In this document: positions 43,637 through 55,600 of the stretch, in pieces
Layout of the letters: every line of letters starts with the position of its first letter
Numbering within the stretch: the first letter of the stretch is position 1
Assembly (NCBI GenBank): GCA_016098155.1
Contig: JAAAJB010000105.1
Location: 1 to 64,000 of the forward strand
Reading direction: 5' to 3'
Origin: Actinomortierella ambigua
Lineage: Eukaryota; Mortierellomycota; Mortierellomycetes; Mortierellales; Mortierellaceae
Length of the DNA stretch: 64,000 nt
Position numbers and translations under genes: made by a program
The notes under the pieces: generated by a model
The model's input: the letters and a program-made list of their open reading frames with translations, nothing else
What the model was told of the DNA's origin: nothing
Database searches by the model: none

Positions 43637-46600
43637 GGCGATTTGTTGTGTATGTTGGTATGTATGAGTGCCGAGTGAGAAAGTGGCGACTTCTTGAGCA
43701 AAGAGGGCTTGTTTGTACAAGCTGTCGAACAGCCGAGAAAAAAAAAGGATGACTAATTGTAGAGAGAGCAACAGAGTACTTTCTTCTTTGCTTTCCTGGT
43801 ACAGGAAGAGATGAGAAAAAAAATATCAATTTGGGTTAGAACACAAAAGGGCTTTGATGGACGCATGTCTTTTATCGGACAATATGTGTCCAGGGAAAAA
43901 AAACAAAAACAAAATAAAAGTTTAATGACAAGCTCCCATGGCAGCCATCTTCCCCTCATCCATGCGCTGGATTAAAAGAAACCCTAAACAAAATACCAAA
44001 GGTGCTCTCGCGCTTGTTCCCCCTGTCATTTTCCCTGCATGTCGTCCATTGTACCGTACCCTCCCCTCCCCCGTCCACGCGAGGGACATGCAAGCGGATA
44101 AGACAAGACGAGCACGGGAATGAAATAAGATGATCCGGAAGACACCATTCGTGGCGAATATTGTAAATGGAGCAAAGGCTGGGAACGAAATAGGTTGTTC
44201 TCTAGAGTCAGCCAAACGTGGGTGGATGTCCAGTAAGTGGGTTGACATTTTCCAGGGGCTTGGTGCGCTCACAAGCCCACGAGCAGAGATGGGCCAAAAA
44301 AAATCGCCATCCACGCGTGTATCATACGCGTGTGTGGACAGGGGTGCAAGGGAGAGGCCTTTTTTTTTGTTCTCAGAATGTTAGCCCAAGGGAGGGAAGG
44401 CGCACCAGCTCAAGAACATGGCATGCGGCAACTTTGATTTTGGCGTGCTTTGCAAAGTCCACAGTTCCTGATTTTGCAAATACGAGAGCATGCCTGCACG
44501 CGATGCACGCTAACGAGGATTGCGCACGGCGAGCTGGGAACATGGGATGCGTGCACACCATCACTTGTAAAGAAAGACGGATGGAGCATATAACGAAGCA
44601 AGCCCAAGAAACAAAAAAAAAACAAACAAACAAACAAACAACAAAGCAAAACAAACACAAACACAAAGTACATTAACCATGCAAGGCCAACACAATACGA
44701 TTGACCGAGGGTGTGCCAGAGGGTAAGGGGAGGGGCCCATGGGAAACAAGACGCTCGGTGTTTTCCATATGCTTATGATTGGGAGGGGGTCTGTTGGACT
44801 TTTGTGCTGGTGCAGCACCATTGATGCCAGGGGGTGATGCTAGGTGATGCAACGGCACACTTGATGAGGACTGACAGACAGCCCACAGACAGCCCAGTAT
44901 TGAGTGGAGTTTTACCACGGGAGAAAAAGATAGGCCTCTCCACTCACCTCCAGACCAAAGACACTATGGAGGCAACAGAGGCAGGCGGACAATTAAGGAA
45001 ATGAAGAGAAGGAAGCAAGGAGGGAGTGTGCTGGGAGGAGGAGGAGGAGGAATAAAAACTGGCTGAGTGCTTTTTGAATGACGGGAACGAATGATGAACA
45101 ATGAAGAGAGATGACAAAAGAGAGGAGGAAGAGGAAAAAAGAAGAGGAGGAGAAACAAAAAGAAGAGGAGATAGAGTAAAGAAGTGGAAGAAAGGGGGAG
45201 AGGGGGGAGAAAGGGAGAGAGCGAGCAGGAGTGAGGCGAATGTGAGTCGGTGAAGAAGACAACTGGGAAATTTACTCTTGTCCGTCCAGGGTTCTTTTCA
45301 GAAGACACACGAACAAAATAAGTTTTGAGTAATGTGTGCAACCGTCGTCCGTTGTCCTGCTGCTGCGAACAGGAACCTAAAAACATACACGCAAAGATGT
45401 GGGTACGTGTGTCCGCTGCTTGGCCCCTTCTCCGCTTCTCGTTCACACCCAAAATAAAAAATTGAGTCGGAGAGCAATTGTGTGCCTGGGAATCTCTCAT
45501 GTCCCCACTCCACTCTCAGACGGGGTGCCATCGTGCAAACTTCACGGATCAAGTTTCCACCCGTGGAAGGACTTGCTGTTTCCATGTACTTTAGTCTCCA
45601 AACTGATCAGTCTGGTCAAGAAAAGGACCTACACGTTACTCAACGTGGTGCGAGGAATTACCCTTCTCTATCTCACCTTCACATCTCACATACACACGCC
45701 CAACTCTCCACCCCCGCCCCTCTCACTCTCGATATCAAAACCACATTCCTTCCATTCAACCAATCCATCTCACAAACTAAAATCTGACGCTGCATCACAC
45801 AAGTGCTTCCAACGTACAAGCATAGCACACACATACACACGCACACGCACCATACACACACACGCACACGCAAACATACACTAAACCCTTTGTTTGTGTC
45901 GCATAAAAAAACGGCGAGATTCACTCCTCTTCACTTTCTGTATTTCTTCCCCTCCCCCCTCTGGGGCAGTCCTTTCTGTTCAATTGTGCAATTGTGCCCA
46001 AGCTCAAGCTCTTTGTAGAAGCTTAGTGCGAAAGGAAGGGGACAATAGAAACAAACAAGGAATGTGTGAGAAATACATCATGGACGGGTTCTAGGTCCTC
46101 TGGTCTGTTCTCTTAATCCATCCTCCGCTATCCCCCTCTTCTCTTCCCCCCCCCAACCACCAAACATCAAACTTTAGGTGAGAAACTACGACTGACAGAG
46201 TTGTGATGCAACGCCTGTTGAGTGTGATTTAAATTTGTTCAGCTGCTTGGCCATCTAGCCCAACATTAGATGATTCTAAGACGCGTTTCCCACACTACCA
46301 GCCTTTACCTCGACTTTTACGCTTAGCGAGGTTTTTGATTTGTTGCTATTGTTGTCCTCCTCACCTTACTATTCCGCTACTTTGCCATGGATGTTATCAC
46401 CCAGGGTTGATGGCCAATGCTCGGAAGGCGCGAGAGCTCCTTCGCCGAAAGGTACATTTGCAAGCTACCTCGTTCCACCAATCAGCAGTGTGTGACCAAC
46501 TAATCAACTTTTTTTTTTTTTTTTTTTTTTTTCANNNNNNNNTCCCCCTCCCCCACACCCTCATATTTTATTTATCTATTTTTAGCCCCCCCCCTCTTCT

Positions 46601-46695
46601 TTTTTTTTTTTTTTTTTTTTTTTCAATCATGGCGTGCGGCAAATGGATGCACATGTATATTGTTTAATGATTCTAGGTTGTGTAGGCTCCGCAGT
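43637..46695. other. 3-kb intergenic region with an assembly gap
   Basis: No gene can be supported between the thioredoxin-like gene and the Set5-like gene, both on the minus strand. The plus strand is purine-rich from about 45000 to 45240; CA and AC repeats occur at 45820-45880. Two ACGCGT boxes 13 bp apart lie at 44313-44331. T tracts of more than 20 flank the N gap. TTTATT at 46567-46572 is an AATAAA signal for the Set5-like gene. Confidence 0.5.
46535..46542. other. Run of 8 N (assembly gap)
   Basis: Undetermined bases directly after a T24 tract and near a second T25 tract (46599-46623), so the gap most likely reflects failed homopolymer sequencing; real length unknown. Confidence 0.95.
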
Positions 46696-48224
46696 TTACA
46701 CCAAACGGAAGATGGCTTCCATCAGCTCCCCTCCAAGCTCATCGGATGCTCCTTGGCAACGCTTGCACTTGCAGCCAAACAGATACTCAGTCTTGAGATA
46801 CTGCTGGCGCGTCTCACGGCCCCACCGCGGGTCGCAATAGGTGATATACAGCTCCTCGCCCTTCTTGATGGGGCGCAATGTCCGCACGGTGACACCATAG
46901 TTGGTACCTGCACCAGGATGGTCAATCACCACATTGGGTACACATGCGTGGTTCAGTGACGAATGCAACAGGTACAGTCCACCATCTTGATTGTTAATGT
47001 TGTAGCGTCCCAAAAACTTGAGATACATGTCCATGGTAAAGATAGAGTTGGCCACATCATCCGGAAGAGGCTTGGTGACCGCTTGTGGTGATCCTCCGTT
47101 TTTGGCAGCGGGCAAACCCTCGACAGGGTACTTGCAAGCCTTGACCAGCAAGCTTAAAGCCTTCTTCCACATGTCGTAGGTTTGATCGCCCATCATGTCC
47201 CAGGCTGTCTCCTTCTTCTGGCGCTCCTCCTGGCTAACGGTAGCAAATGCATCCAGGTGCTTCAAGACGCGCTTCAGCTCTTCTGGTGAGATCTCATTGG
47301 CGATCAGAATACGCTCATAGCATCGAAGGGCGCCCATGCCTGCATTCCACGTCTCGCCTTCGCAAAAGTCCATGTATGCTTTGATGTGAGGGTTGATCGC
47401 CGCGCACTCGAAGCGATGGAAGCTATCCCAGGCGGTATCGCGACATGCTGTAGAAGGACATGGAGTCATTGTAAGAAAAAAAAAGTGAGGGAGAAGCATT
47501 CTCTGAGTCAGCCTTCATTTCTTTCCATGCCAGCTGTGAAAGATCCGCTCTATACAAGTCATCCTCGATGGGCATCATGAATACCTTACCTTTGGTACAG
47601 TAGCGCACTCTTTTGCAAGTCGGGCATCCACACACCAGAATGCTACCATTTTTAAGGGTACGGGCGCACAGACCACAGGCATCGCCCTTTCTGACCATCG
47701 TCATCCGCTTCCAAGGAGGGAAGTAAACAAAGGGGAACTCTGTAAACAGGTTCATATCCTTGGGAAGATCCTCGTTGGCAAACATACCTAATAAATAATG
47801 CAGTGGCCGCAGGTGTGTTGAACACGTGGTGAGTGTCGTTTACTATGATCACCACTACCATCATCATCATGGACACATCGAAGGAGGGAGGGAGGAAAGA
47901 GAATCGACAAACGTTAGGCATACCCTTGCCAACAAGGCGGTTGATCATGCGGACTTTCAGCTTGCCCTGGGTCAAGGCGTGTACATCCACAGCAGCATCG
48001 ACGTGACTGACTGGGACCGAGGCATCGACCTCGGGCTCAGCCTTCGTCTGCACAAGGCCGGCGTCAGACATCAACTTCTTGACACGCTTCTCACTCACAA
48101 GCCAGGTAGGCTGCTGTGCCTGGACTTCTGCCAGGACCTTCTTGACACCGAGAGAGGCATCTTTTTGCTTGACGTCCTTGATAAGCGCCAATAGGTCAGC
48201 GGCGTCAGGGGTGATGGATGCCAT
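46696..48224 (-). CDS. SET5: Set5-like SET/MYND lysine methyltransferase
   Basis: Exons 48224-47924, 47787-47590 and 47447-46696 give 416 residues. The N-terminal 60 residues ('GVKKVLAEVQAQQPTWLVSE', 'KRVKKLM') match the small helical domain found ahead of Set5. The SET domain is split, as in SMYD proteins. It starts 'VGKGMFANEDLPKDMNLFTE', is interrupted by a MYND zinc finger (Cys138, 141, 155, 158, 164, 168, His177, Cys181), and resumes with 'SSLNHACVPNVV' (about 330) and 'GEELYITYCDPRWG'. A post-SET Cys cluster ('FGCKCKRC') follows. Yeast Set5 monomethylates histone H4 lysines 5, 8 and 12. The usual 'NHSC' is 'NHAC' here. The gene is divergent from an rRNA methyltransferase, with 145 bp between the two ATGs. 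Confidence 0.88.
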
Positions 48225-48369
48225 TTAAACGTGAATGTAGAAAGAATCATGACAAGAGTGCTGTTGAACAAAGCTTTGAGGTTGACACAGGAGACAGTCA
48301 CAAGTCGCTCGAGCGGTAAACAAGAAACACACCCCTCCATGCTTCCCAGGCAGGTTTCCAGCACTGACC
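48225..48369. promoter_or_regulatory. 145-bp bidirectional promoter
   Basis: The start codons of the Set5-like gene (minus) and the Rcm1-like gene (plus) are separated by only this stretch, which must hold both promoters and both leaders. No TATA box is apparent. Confidence 0.6.
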
Positions 48370-50221
48370 ATGAACTTTTACAAGCAAGCGGCAGACATTC
48401 TCGATCAGCTGGGCAAGAAAGAGGGCAGCATCAAGGGTCTTACCCTTGGCAATGCCAAGGTGACTGACAAGAAGCGCATGTATGCCCTCATTTGTGAGAC
48501 TCTGAAACGTACGCCACCAACTTAGCTCCTATTGACCGTGCTTGTCTGCCCAGCACCCTCGTTCAAACACTCAAAATTGGCCTTCTCCCTCTCGAACTGC
48601 TCTAATAGATAATACGGTTCTGTCCGTCGTTCTCCAAGAGTCCAAACTGCTGACACTGGAAAAGAAGTTGACTCGGTCACTGGCCTTGCTTTTGCTTCAT
48701 GATTTGCTGATGCAAAGCCGAGGCATCCAGGCGACCGACTCGTGGCCCATCAAACAGGCTGTGATGAAGCACAAGACGCGACTCAAGGCAGAGTTTGTCA
48801 AGGCCAAGATCAAACTAGGTGTCAGGAGCGATGGGTTGGTCAACGGCGAAGAAGAGATCGTGATGCCTCGCTATGTTCGTGTGAACCTTCTGAAGATGAC
48901 TCTGCAGCAAGTGATTGATGCATTCGTAGCAGACGGATGGACCTTCCTTTCCGCACCACCATTGCCACCTACAGCCCTGGCGCCAAGAACTTTCTGCAGG
49001 GATGAGCACTTGGACTTTATGCTCGTGTTTCCGCCAAAGTCTGATCTGCATCTGCACCCCCTTTATACCTCGGGCGTTCTGATCCTCCAAGACAAGGCGT
49101 CGTGTTTCCCGGCAGCAATCCTCTCTCCCCCCAAAGGATCATACGTTATTGATGGATGCGCTGCACCAGGAAACAAGACTAGTCAGCTGTCCATGGGACT
49201 GGGTAACACTGGACACATTACAGCATGCGATTTGGATCTTCGACGGCTCAACATCCTGAAGAAAATGACCGCCAAGGCCGGATGCACAAGTATGTTCAGA
49301 TCAGCTGTCTAGGTTGATGCAATTTTACTGTTTATCGATCCACATGAGTTTGGTAGCTATACGTTACTTTGACTAACGTTTTATTCCGCATGAAACCTAG
49401 ACATTACGGCATTGAATACGTCCTTCCTAACACTGGACACATCAGATCCAGAGCTGTCGAAGGTGACCCACATCCTGCTCGATCCGTCCTGCTCTGGATC
49501 GGGCATCGTCAACCGTATGGACTATCTTGTGGATGCCTATGCTGAAGAACAGGAACAAGTCGCTATCCTCGAAACAACCACAACCGGCGGAGCCGCCGAG
49601 AAGGCGCTGGCGGAAGAAAAGAAGAAGGAACGCCTGCGATCGCTAGGTGAATTCCAAGTCGAATGTGTGAGCAAGGCAATGACCTTCCCAAACGCTCAAA
49701 AGATTTCTTATTCGACATGCTCGATCCACGCGGAGGAGAACGAGCATGTTGTTGTGACGCTCCTTCGCAAGCACTGGCCAGAATGGAAGCTGGTGCCCAG
49801 AGCACAGGTGCTGCCTACGTGGCACCGACGAGGCATACCGTCGGACGTAGAAGATATCCCTGGCCTTGTGTCGACTGATGAGGATCGAGCCAAGGTGGCT
49901 GACTGCCTTGTAAGAGCCATTCCAGGTGGCAAGGATGGCGACCCGATGAACGGCTTCTTCGTCGCGTGTTTCGAACGAGTAGGCAAGGATGGGGATCCAG
50001 GGCTATCTCCAGTATGGGAACCCTCCCTGCACCAAGAGAAGAGGTCTGAAAAGCGCGCACTCGAGGACGCCTCCCCGGCAACACAGTCTGGGAGCACCAA
50101 GAAGAAAAAGAAGAACAAGAAGAAGAAGAAGCAGAGCAAGGTGGCGAGTGCCACAGAAACGGTTGCACAGATCAATGATGATCAGGAAGATGACAAGGGA
50201 GAGGATAATGAAGCCGAGTAG
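48370..50221 (+). CDS. RCM1: NSUN5/Rcm1-like rRNA (cytosine-C5) methyltransferase
   Basis: Exons 48370-48508, 48609-49289 and 49401-50221 give 546 residues. The N-terminal domain ('AADILDQLGKKEGSIKGL', 'KRMYALICETLKH') is the helical part specific to NSUN5. The Rossmann-like core has the AdoMet motif 'VIDGCAAPGNKTSQLS' (about 226-240), the motif IV cysteine in 'LLDPSCSGSG' (Cys308) and the motif VI nucleophile in 'YSTCSIHAEEN' (Cys380). Yeast Rcm1 and human NSUN5 make m5C in helix 70/71 of the large-subunit rRNA, in the nucleolus. A Lys-rich tail ('KKKKKNKKKKKQSK') fits nucleolar targeting. Assignment to NSUN5, not NOP2 or NSUN1, rests on the N-terminal domain and on 'FFVACFERV' near the end. 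AATAAA lies near 50353. Confidence 0.92.
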
Positions 50222-52348
50222 AGTTGCAATACATAAATATATCTTTTGTCCAGTTCCTCTTCTTCTCCCCCTACCCCTTTTCTTGTCGGGTCTTCTGATG
50301 AGGGTCTCATTCGCTGGCGTGCGCCAGTCTCACGACTGCGTGTGCTCACTGTAAATAAAACAGGTCTGTGCGTGTGATGCAAAGGCTACTGCGCAACGCC
50401 GCAAATGCCCGTGTTGCTCTCTCCCCCTCCCTCTCTCTCCCTTTCTCTCTCTCTCTATTGGTATCTCGAGAGAAGATAGATGTTTGTTCCCCCTGCATGT
50501 TTCTAACAAGCAGACAGTCGACTGCCCATGGTTGCCTACAGAGATCAGATAGCATGCATACAGGTGCATCTTTGAAACGGTCCGACTGAGGGGAGGACGC
50601 AAGATCTTCCCAGGGAGAACTGATCTGGCACTTGCTTCCCCACTCTCCAAGAGATGGGTGCTACCAGAGTCCGTTTGGAATCGCTCGTCGTGCATGCATG
50701 TCCACCCATAGTGCTTGGAGAGGGGGGAAATATAGAAGGAGAGAAAGGGCAAAAGACATTCCGAATGTCCCTTCGCGGTCAGATTGGTATCTGGAACTAT
50801 CCAGCCCATCCCATCCTCAAGCGATATTTTCTATGCTGTGTGCCCTAGGGTGGGGGTAAAAGTGTGCCTGCTAGTCTGTTTGCTTAAACCTACAGTACCT
50901 GTCTGCATCCACTTCCCTTGATTGCACCACCCACCAGCCTCGTTCTCTTTCCCTTTCTTTCGTTCCTTTTTGTTTCTCTTTGTTTCTTTCCCTTTTTTTT
51001 CTTTCTCTCTCTCCTCTCTCCCTCTCTCCCTCTCTCTCTTTCTTTCTTCCGTTTCTCTTTTCATCGTATCTCTATAAATCGGCATTGTTACTCGGCCCTC
51101 GCATCTCCCTTCTATCCAATCCAGACACGTCGCTGCCCACTTGTGCCGACCGTGATATGTTTGGAGGGGTTCTAAGAGAATGGTAAAGATTAGAAAACAT
51201 ACTCACGTACACATTCGAAGAAGTACTTGAACAATGTAGAGTATTCATAGAGTCGTTGTGGAGCTCGCGGTCTACTTCCTCCTCCTCCTCCCCTCTGTAT
51301 TCTCTCGTCTTCCTTCTCTTACCCACTTTCTCCCTCTCCCTTATTTCCCTCTCACACCCACACACACGTTTACTCTCACTTATACACATGCCCTTACCCC
51401 TCTCCAATAACTCTTGAAAGCGAAACGTCCTTGCACCATCACCACCTACTTTCCTTTTTTTTAACACTACGTTTGTTGCTACCTCTTTGTCCCCGAATAT
51501 ACGAACCACTTGGCTGTTGAGAGTATGTGACATTTTGCCTCGTGCTCGAGAAGAGCTGTGTGCAAAGATGATGAGATTCATCATACCCTGCTATTGCAGG
51601 CTTACTTGCCTCTATCGGGTACACCCCACCGATCCTTCTCTGGAAGCCAAAAGGCACAACCTTCTCTCTTTCTCAATTCTTCCTTTGTTCCTTGCACGCA
51701 TCTCCCCTTTTCCATCCTATTCTCAACCCTCTGTCACTCTCTTTGCCTTCCCCCTCTCCTTTCCGCTCCCTCGTCTCCCCTCTTCCCCTTCCACCACCAA
51801 CTCAGAGCATCTGCCACTAGCACAGCTTGTACATTATCCATCCTCCTCGTTTTCCCTTCTTCGAAGCACACGAGGAAGGCGCCAAGAGCAGCATCCTCTT
51901 TTTCGTCATCGACCTCCTTCCAACTTATCCTTGGACGCGTCGGTAGGACTTTCTTTCCCCCATAACTGTCGCCACTTTCGCCAACACTCCATCTCATCAT
52001 CCATCGCCACTCCACCCAGTGCTTCCTATCACTGTCATTATTATGAGCCCACTTCAATATTGACCAGACGAAATTTTCCGAGAGGCAACTTTCTTTACAC
52101 ATTACGGGGCAAACCCCTTTCATACTGTCATTCTTCGCCTTTAACCCTCGACACCACCACAAGGTTATCATTAGCCTTTCAACGCACCGCTTACCTTCCA
52201 CTTTACACGCTCGCTTTCTATCCTTATGCTGTTGAACTCACGCAAAGGTTCCACTTTCTAGATACCGTCCGCCTCAGCTCCCCCAATCGGTCTCATAAAC
52301 CTCTCTTGCATCTGCTCAACGCCTGTCCTCAAGTTTTGAGGACTTAAT
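50222..52348. other. Intergenic and CT-rich leader of the next gene
   Basis: The coding strand is strongly pyrimidine-rich at 50930-51060, 51280-51400 and 51650-51850. A 286-codon frame (51487-52347) ends directly before the ATG at 52349, but its sequence is compositional (Ser, Pro, Leu, Phe). If transcribed it would be an upstream ORF. No other gene. Confidence 0.5.
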
Positions 52349-52612
52349 ATGAACACTTATCGCGCGGCCAAGGATGGATCGCCTAGGCTTCTTTCGCGCT
52401 CCAAACCGCCCCCTCCACCAACCACAGCCAATGCTATTCCATTTCTATCCACCACAGGCGAAGAGTCGGCGACTTCCTCCAAGCATGTACCCCATGCAGA
52501 AGAAAGCAGTCATCGTTTCCAGCTTTCACAACCACCGCCACTACAGCCACAACAGCAGCTGGAGCAACGATATGATACCCACTTGCAACAGCAGCAGCAG
52601 CAGCAACAGCAA

Positions 52613-52644
<32 letters not shown>

Positions 52645-55600
52645 ACAGCAACATCCACATCAATATCTCCCTCCATTCCGGCACAACTCTGGCGTGACCC
52701 CCAGTCGTTCGACCTCCTCCTACCTGTCGACGTTCTCACTCCCGAGTAGCGATAGCGTTGGATTCGACGATTTCTTAAGTGACCATGGGCAGCATCCTAC
52801 GTTCCGACAAGGGTACGATGGGGGTATTTCATTTTCCCAAGACGAAACACCGTACTCGTCAAGCTGGAACTCGTACCCTTCGTTCGCCTCACCCCAAGAA
52901 TATGGCCACATCCCATCATCGGTGCAACGCAGCTCTAGTTTCGTCAGCACAACCAACCGCTTCCAGAGCACCTTTAGTAGCAGTCATTCTCTCTCACTGG
53001 GAAACAGCTCATCTTCTGCCACCCTTGCCTCTGTTGCTTCTACAGCAGCGTCCAGCCTGATGGAGCCACCTCATCACGCCGACAATATTCAGAAGGGAAG
53101 TGGAAAGCATGTTAAGCAAGAGGATGGAGATCAGGACGAGGATTCCATGACAGAGTCGGACGACGATGCGAAGGAGCACGAGCAGATCAAGGACGAATCG
53201 GGACCTCGTTCACTGCAGTTTCAGCATCATTCTTCCGATCATGCCGTCCAGAACCGACCCCACCAGCAGCAACCCCCACTGCAGTCTCAGACACATCCCC
53301 ACCCCCAGCAACCCCAACACCAGCTCCCTACGCCACAACAGGAGACATATTCTGCTAGTTTTATGAGTGAACGTGAGTTTATGCAGCTGATCGACGACTA
53401 CCTGCTCTCGCTGTCCCCAAAGAAGCGAGAAAAGGCACTGTTGTCCAACGCCATGTATCAAAAGATCCTTATGGTGCTTCTGCAGCCTAAGAACACCCAG
53501 GTATCAACAGCTCAGTTCCGATTCTGGGCCAAGAAGATGTTTACACTATCTACCACGCCCACCCATCACATTGTCTGTCATAGCGGCAAGCCAGTTGCTA
53601 CGAAGGAGTGTTTATATGATGTCCTTGTCTATTGCCATCGTAAAAGTGCGCATGGTGGACGCGACAAAACTTCTGCAGAGGTACGTATAAACCATCCTCT
53701 GTTTTCTATTCAACGTTCATCCTTCCCCCTTTTCTTCCCTTCTCCTCTTCCGCGCTTCCGCGCTCCCACCCCTCCTTCCTTCTTTCTTTCCTTCCTTCCT
53801 TCCTTCCAGGCCTTTCCCACCACATATGCTCCTCCTGGCCATTTTGCTTCACCGCAGCACGTTCATGCATCCCATGAATCTCATGTCATCTGTCGGGCAT
53901 CAACACTGTCATTACCCGCCTATCTGAGAGCCCTGTGGATCCGTGGGTTGACATTCAAGTCATGCACCCACGCCCCAGATCACATTTCATCTTACTGCCA
54001 TGTCTCTGTCCCCTGGTGTCTTTGTCATGAACTGCTCTTATGCAAAGGAAAATGGGAGCAATGACAGGGACCAAAGAGAAGAAACATCGGGCATAAGCGA
54101 AGGCCTGAGTGGCTTGCTTGTCTAAGCGGCCAAGCGGAAAGGTGTTACACCATAGCCGAATGTCCTATGGACTAATTGTGATTTATTTTTACCCCCCCTC
54201 CCCTTCCCCAATGTTGTCCAACGCCATTCAACTCTCCCTCCCATCTCTCTACCAGGTTCGACAGCACTACTCTTGGGTGCCCAAGGAACTTATAGCACGA
54301 TTCGTCAAAAGCTGCCCTCTGTGTTCTAGTCGGCGGCTGTCATTAGCGCGTGTTCCTTCATCAGTCGTACCAACCGGAACACCCATGACTACATCTTCCT
54401 CTGCTCAATGCGGAGAAGCCGATCCAACCGATGTCAAGAGGGAGGATCATATGGCAGATGCTGACGAAAGCTTGGTTCTTCAGGCACACTACTCTCATCA
54501 GGCACAGTTTCAGCAGAGTGGACCGTGGGGACCACTGCCTTCTGTCGCTGCTGCGCCATTGTCATCATTTGAGCTTGAGGCTCAAATTGGCCGAGAACGA
54601 TCGATGGCTTCCACCGATACAGGTTGGCCCCCAAAGAGCCATGACTTGTCTGGTGTAAGCTCACAAGGTCAGCACTCACTAAAGGTAGTCAAAGTCGAAC
54701 GCGATAGTGCCCCAACTCTCGCCGTCGCTGAAAAACGAGACGAACAGCGACATTCCCTTGATATTCCTGTGAATCTGAATGCACCTCTTGGAGGGCCATG
54801 GACATCATCCTCACAAGGCCAAATGTCAAGCCAGTCCAGTGGCCTGCCTGCCCAGCGCACAAGAAACCTGTTTATGGATCATGAAATGGGTGACGGTGAG
54901 TTCGAGAGCACTCGCAATGAGGGCGACGACCAAGCAAGCGACGACGGGCATGAAGCGGATGTAGAAGGTGCGCCGTGTGATGACTATCCCGATATGGAAG
55001 AGGGCGACTATCTGTCCAAGGAAAAACCGCAAGAAGTCATTGAGCGAGTGGCAGGCGTGTACTTTGGCCACCACCACGATACTCATGACCCAAGCACCCC
55101 AGGGATGCGACACCCGTTTTTGAATCTTCCTCGATATCACCCAGAGATGCATACCCATCATCAGAACCCGGAGTTTCCTTACCACCAAGGTGGCTCTATG
55201 CGCGCTCACCCTCCAGCCCACGGCCAACATGCAGGCGAGCTCATCCTGCATGGCCGTCAGCTTGTAGCGAATCGTCATCTTCAAGTACTTGGCTATCCTG
55301 CTCCAGTAGCCATGGGCGATCCCTCCTCACATGCTGGAAGTGCACCGGCTGTCTTTGGCCACCCACTCTCACGGTTTGCCAGTCGAGGGCCGCATACTCC
55401 ATCTATGACAGCAAGTCATTCTACCCCTGTGACCCTGTCGCGTTTGTCATACCACCCCCACCAAGGGCGACCGCCACATCCACACCAGACCCAGAGTCAG
55501 GGAGATGAGCAGCATCCGTCGCGAACGCCACTGCAAGGATATGATTCTCGTGCTTCCTATGCCCAAAGATCTCTGTCATTGTCGCAGGTAGTGTTCGCTA

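Noticed and set aside
45000..45240. Purine-rich block as a possible gene or H-DNA element
   Set aside because: Only a composition bias; the minus-strand 178-codon frame across it is Ser/Leu/Pro/Phe-rich noise, and no mirror symmetry was confirmed.
51487..52347. 286-codon frame ending next to the ATG at 52349
   Set aside because: Compositional product of CT-rich leader DNA; at most an upstream ORF.
54109..54255. Independent gene starting at 54109
   Set aside because: This is the tail of a long intron; the second exon from 54256 continues the HHCC zinc domain begun in exon 1.
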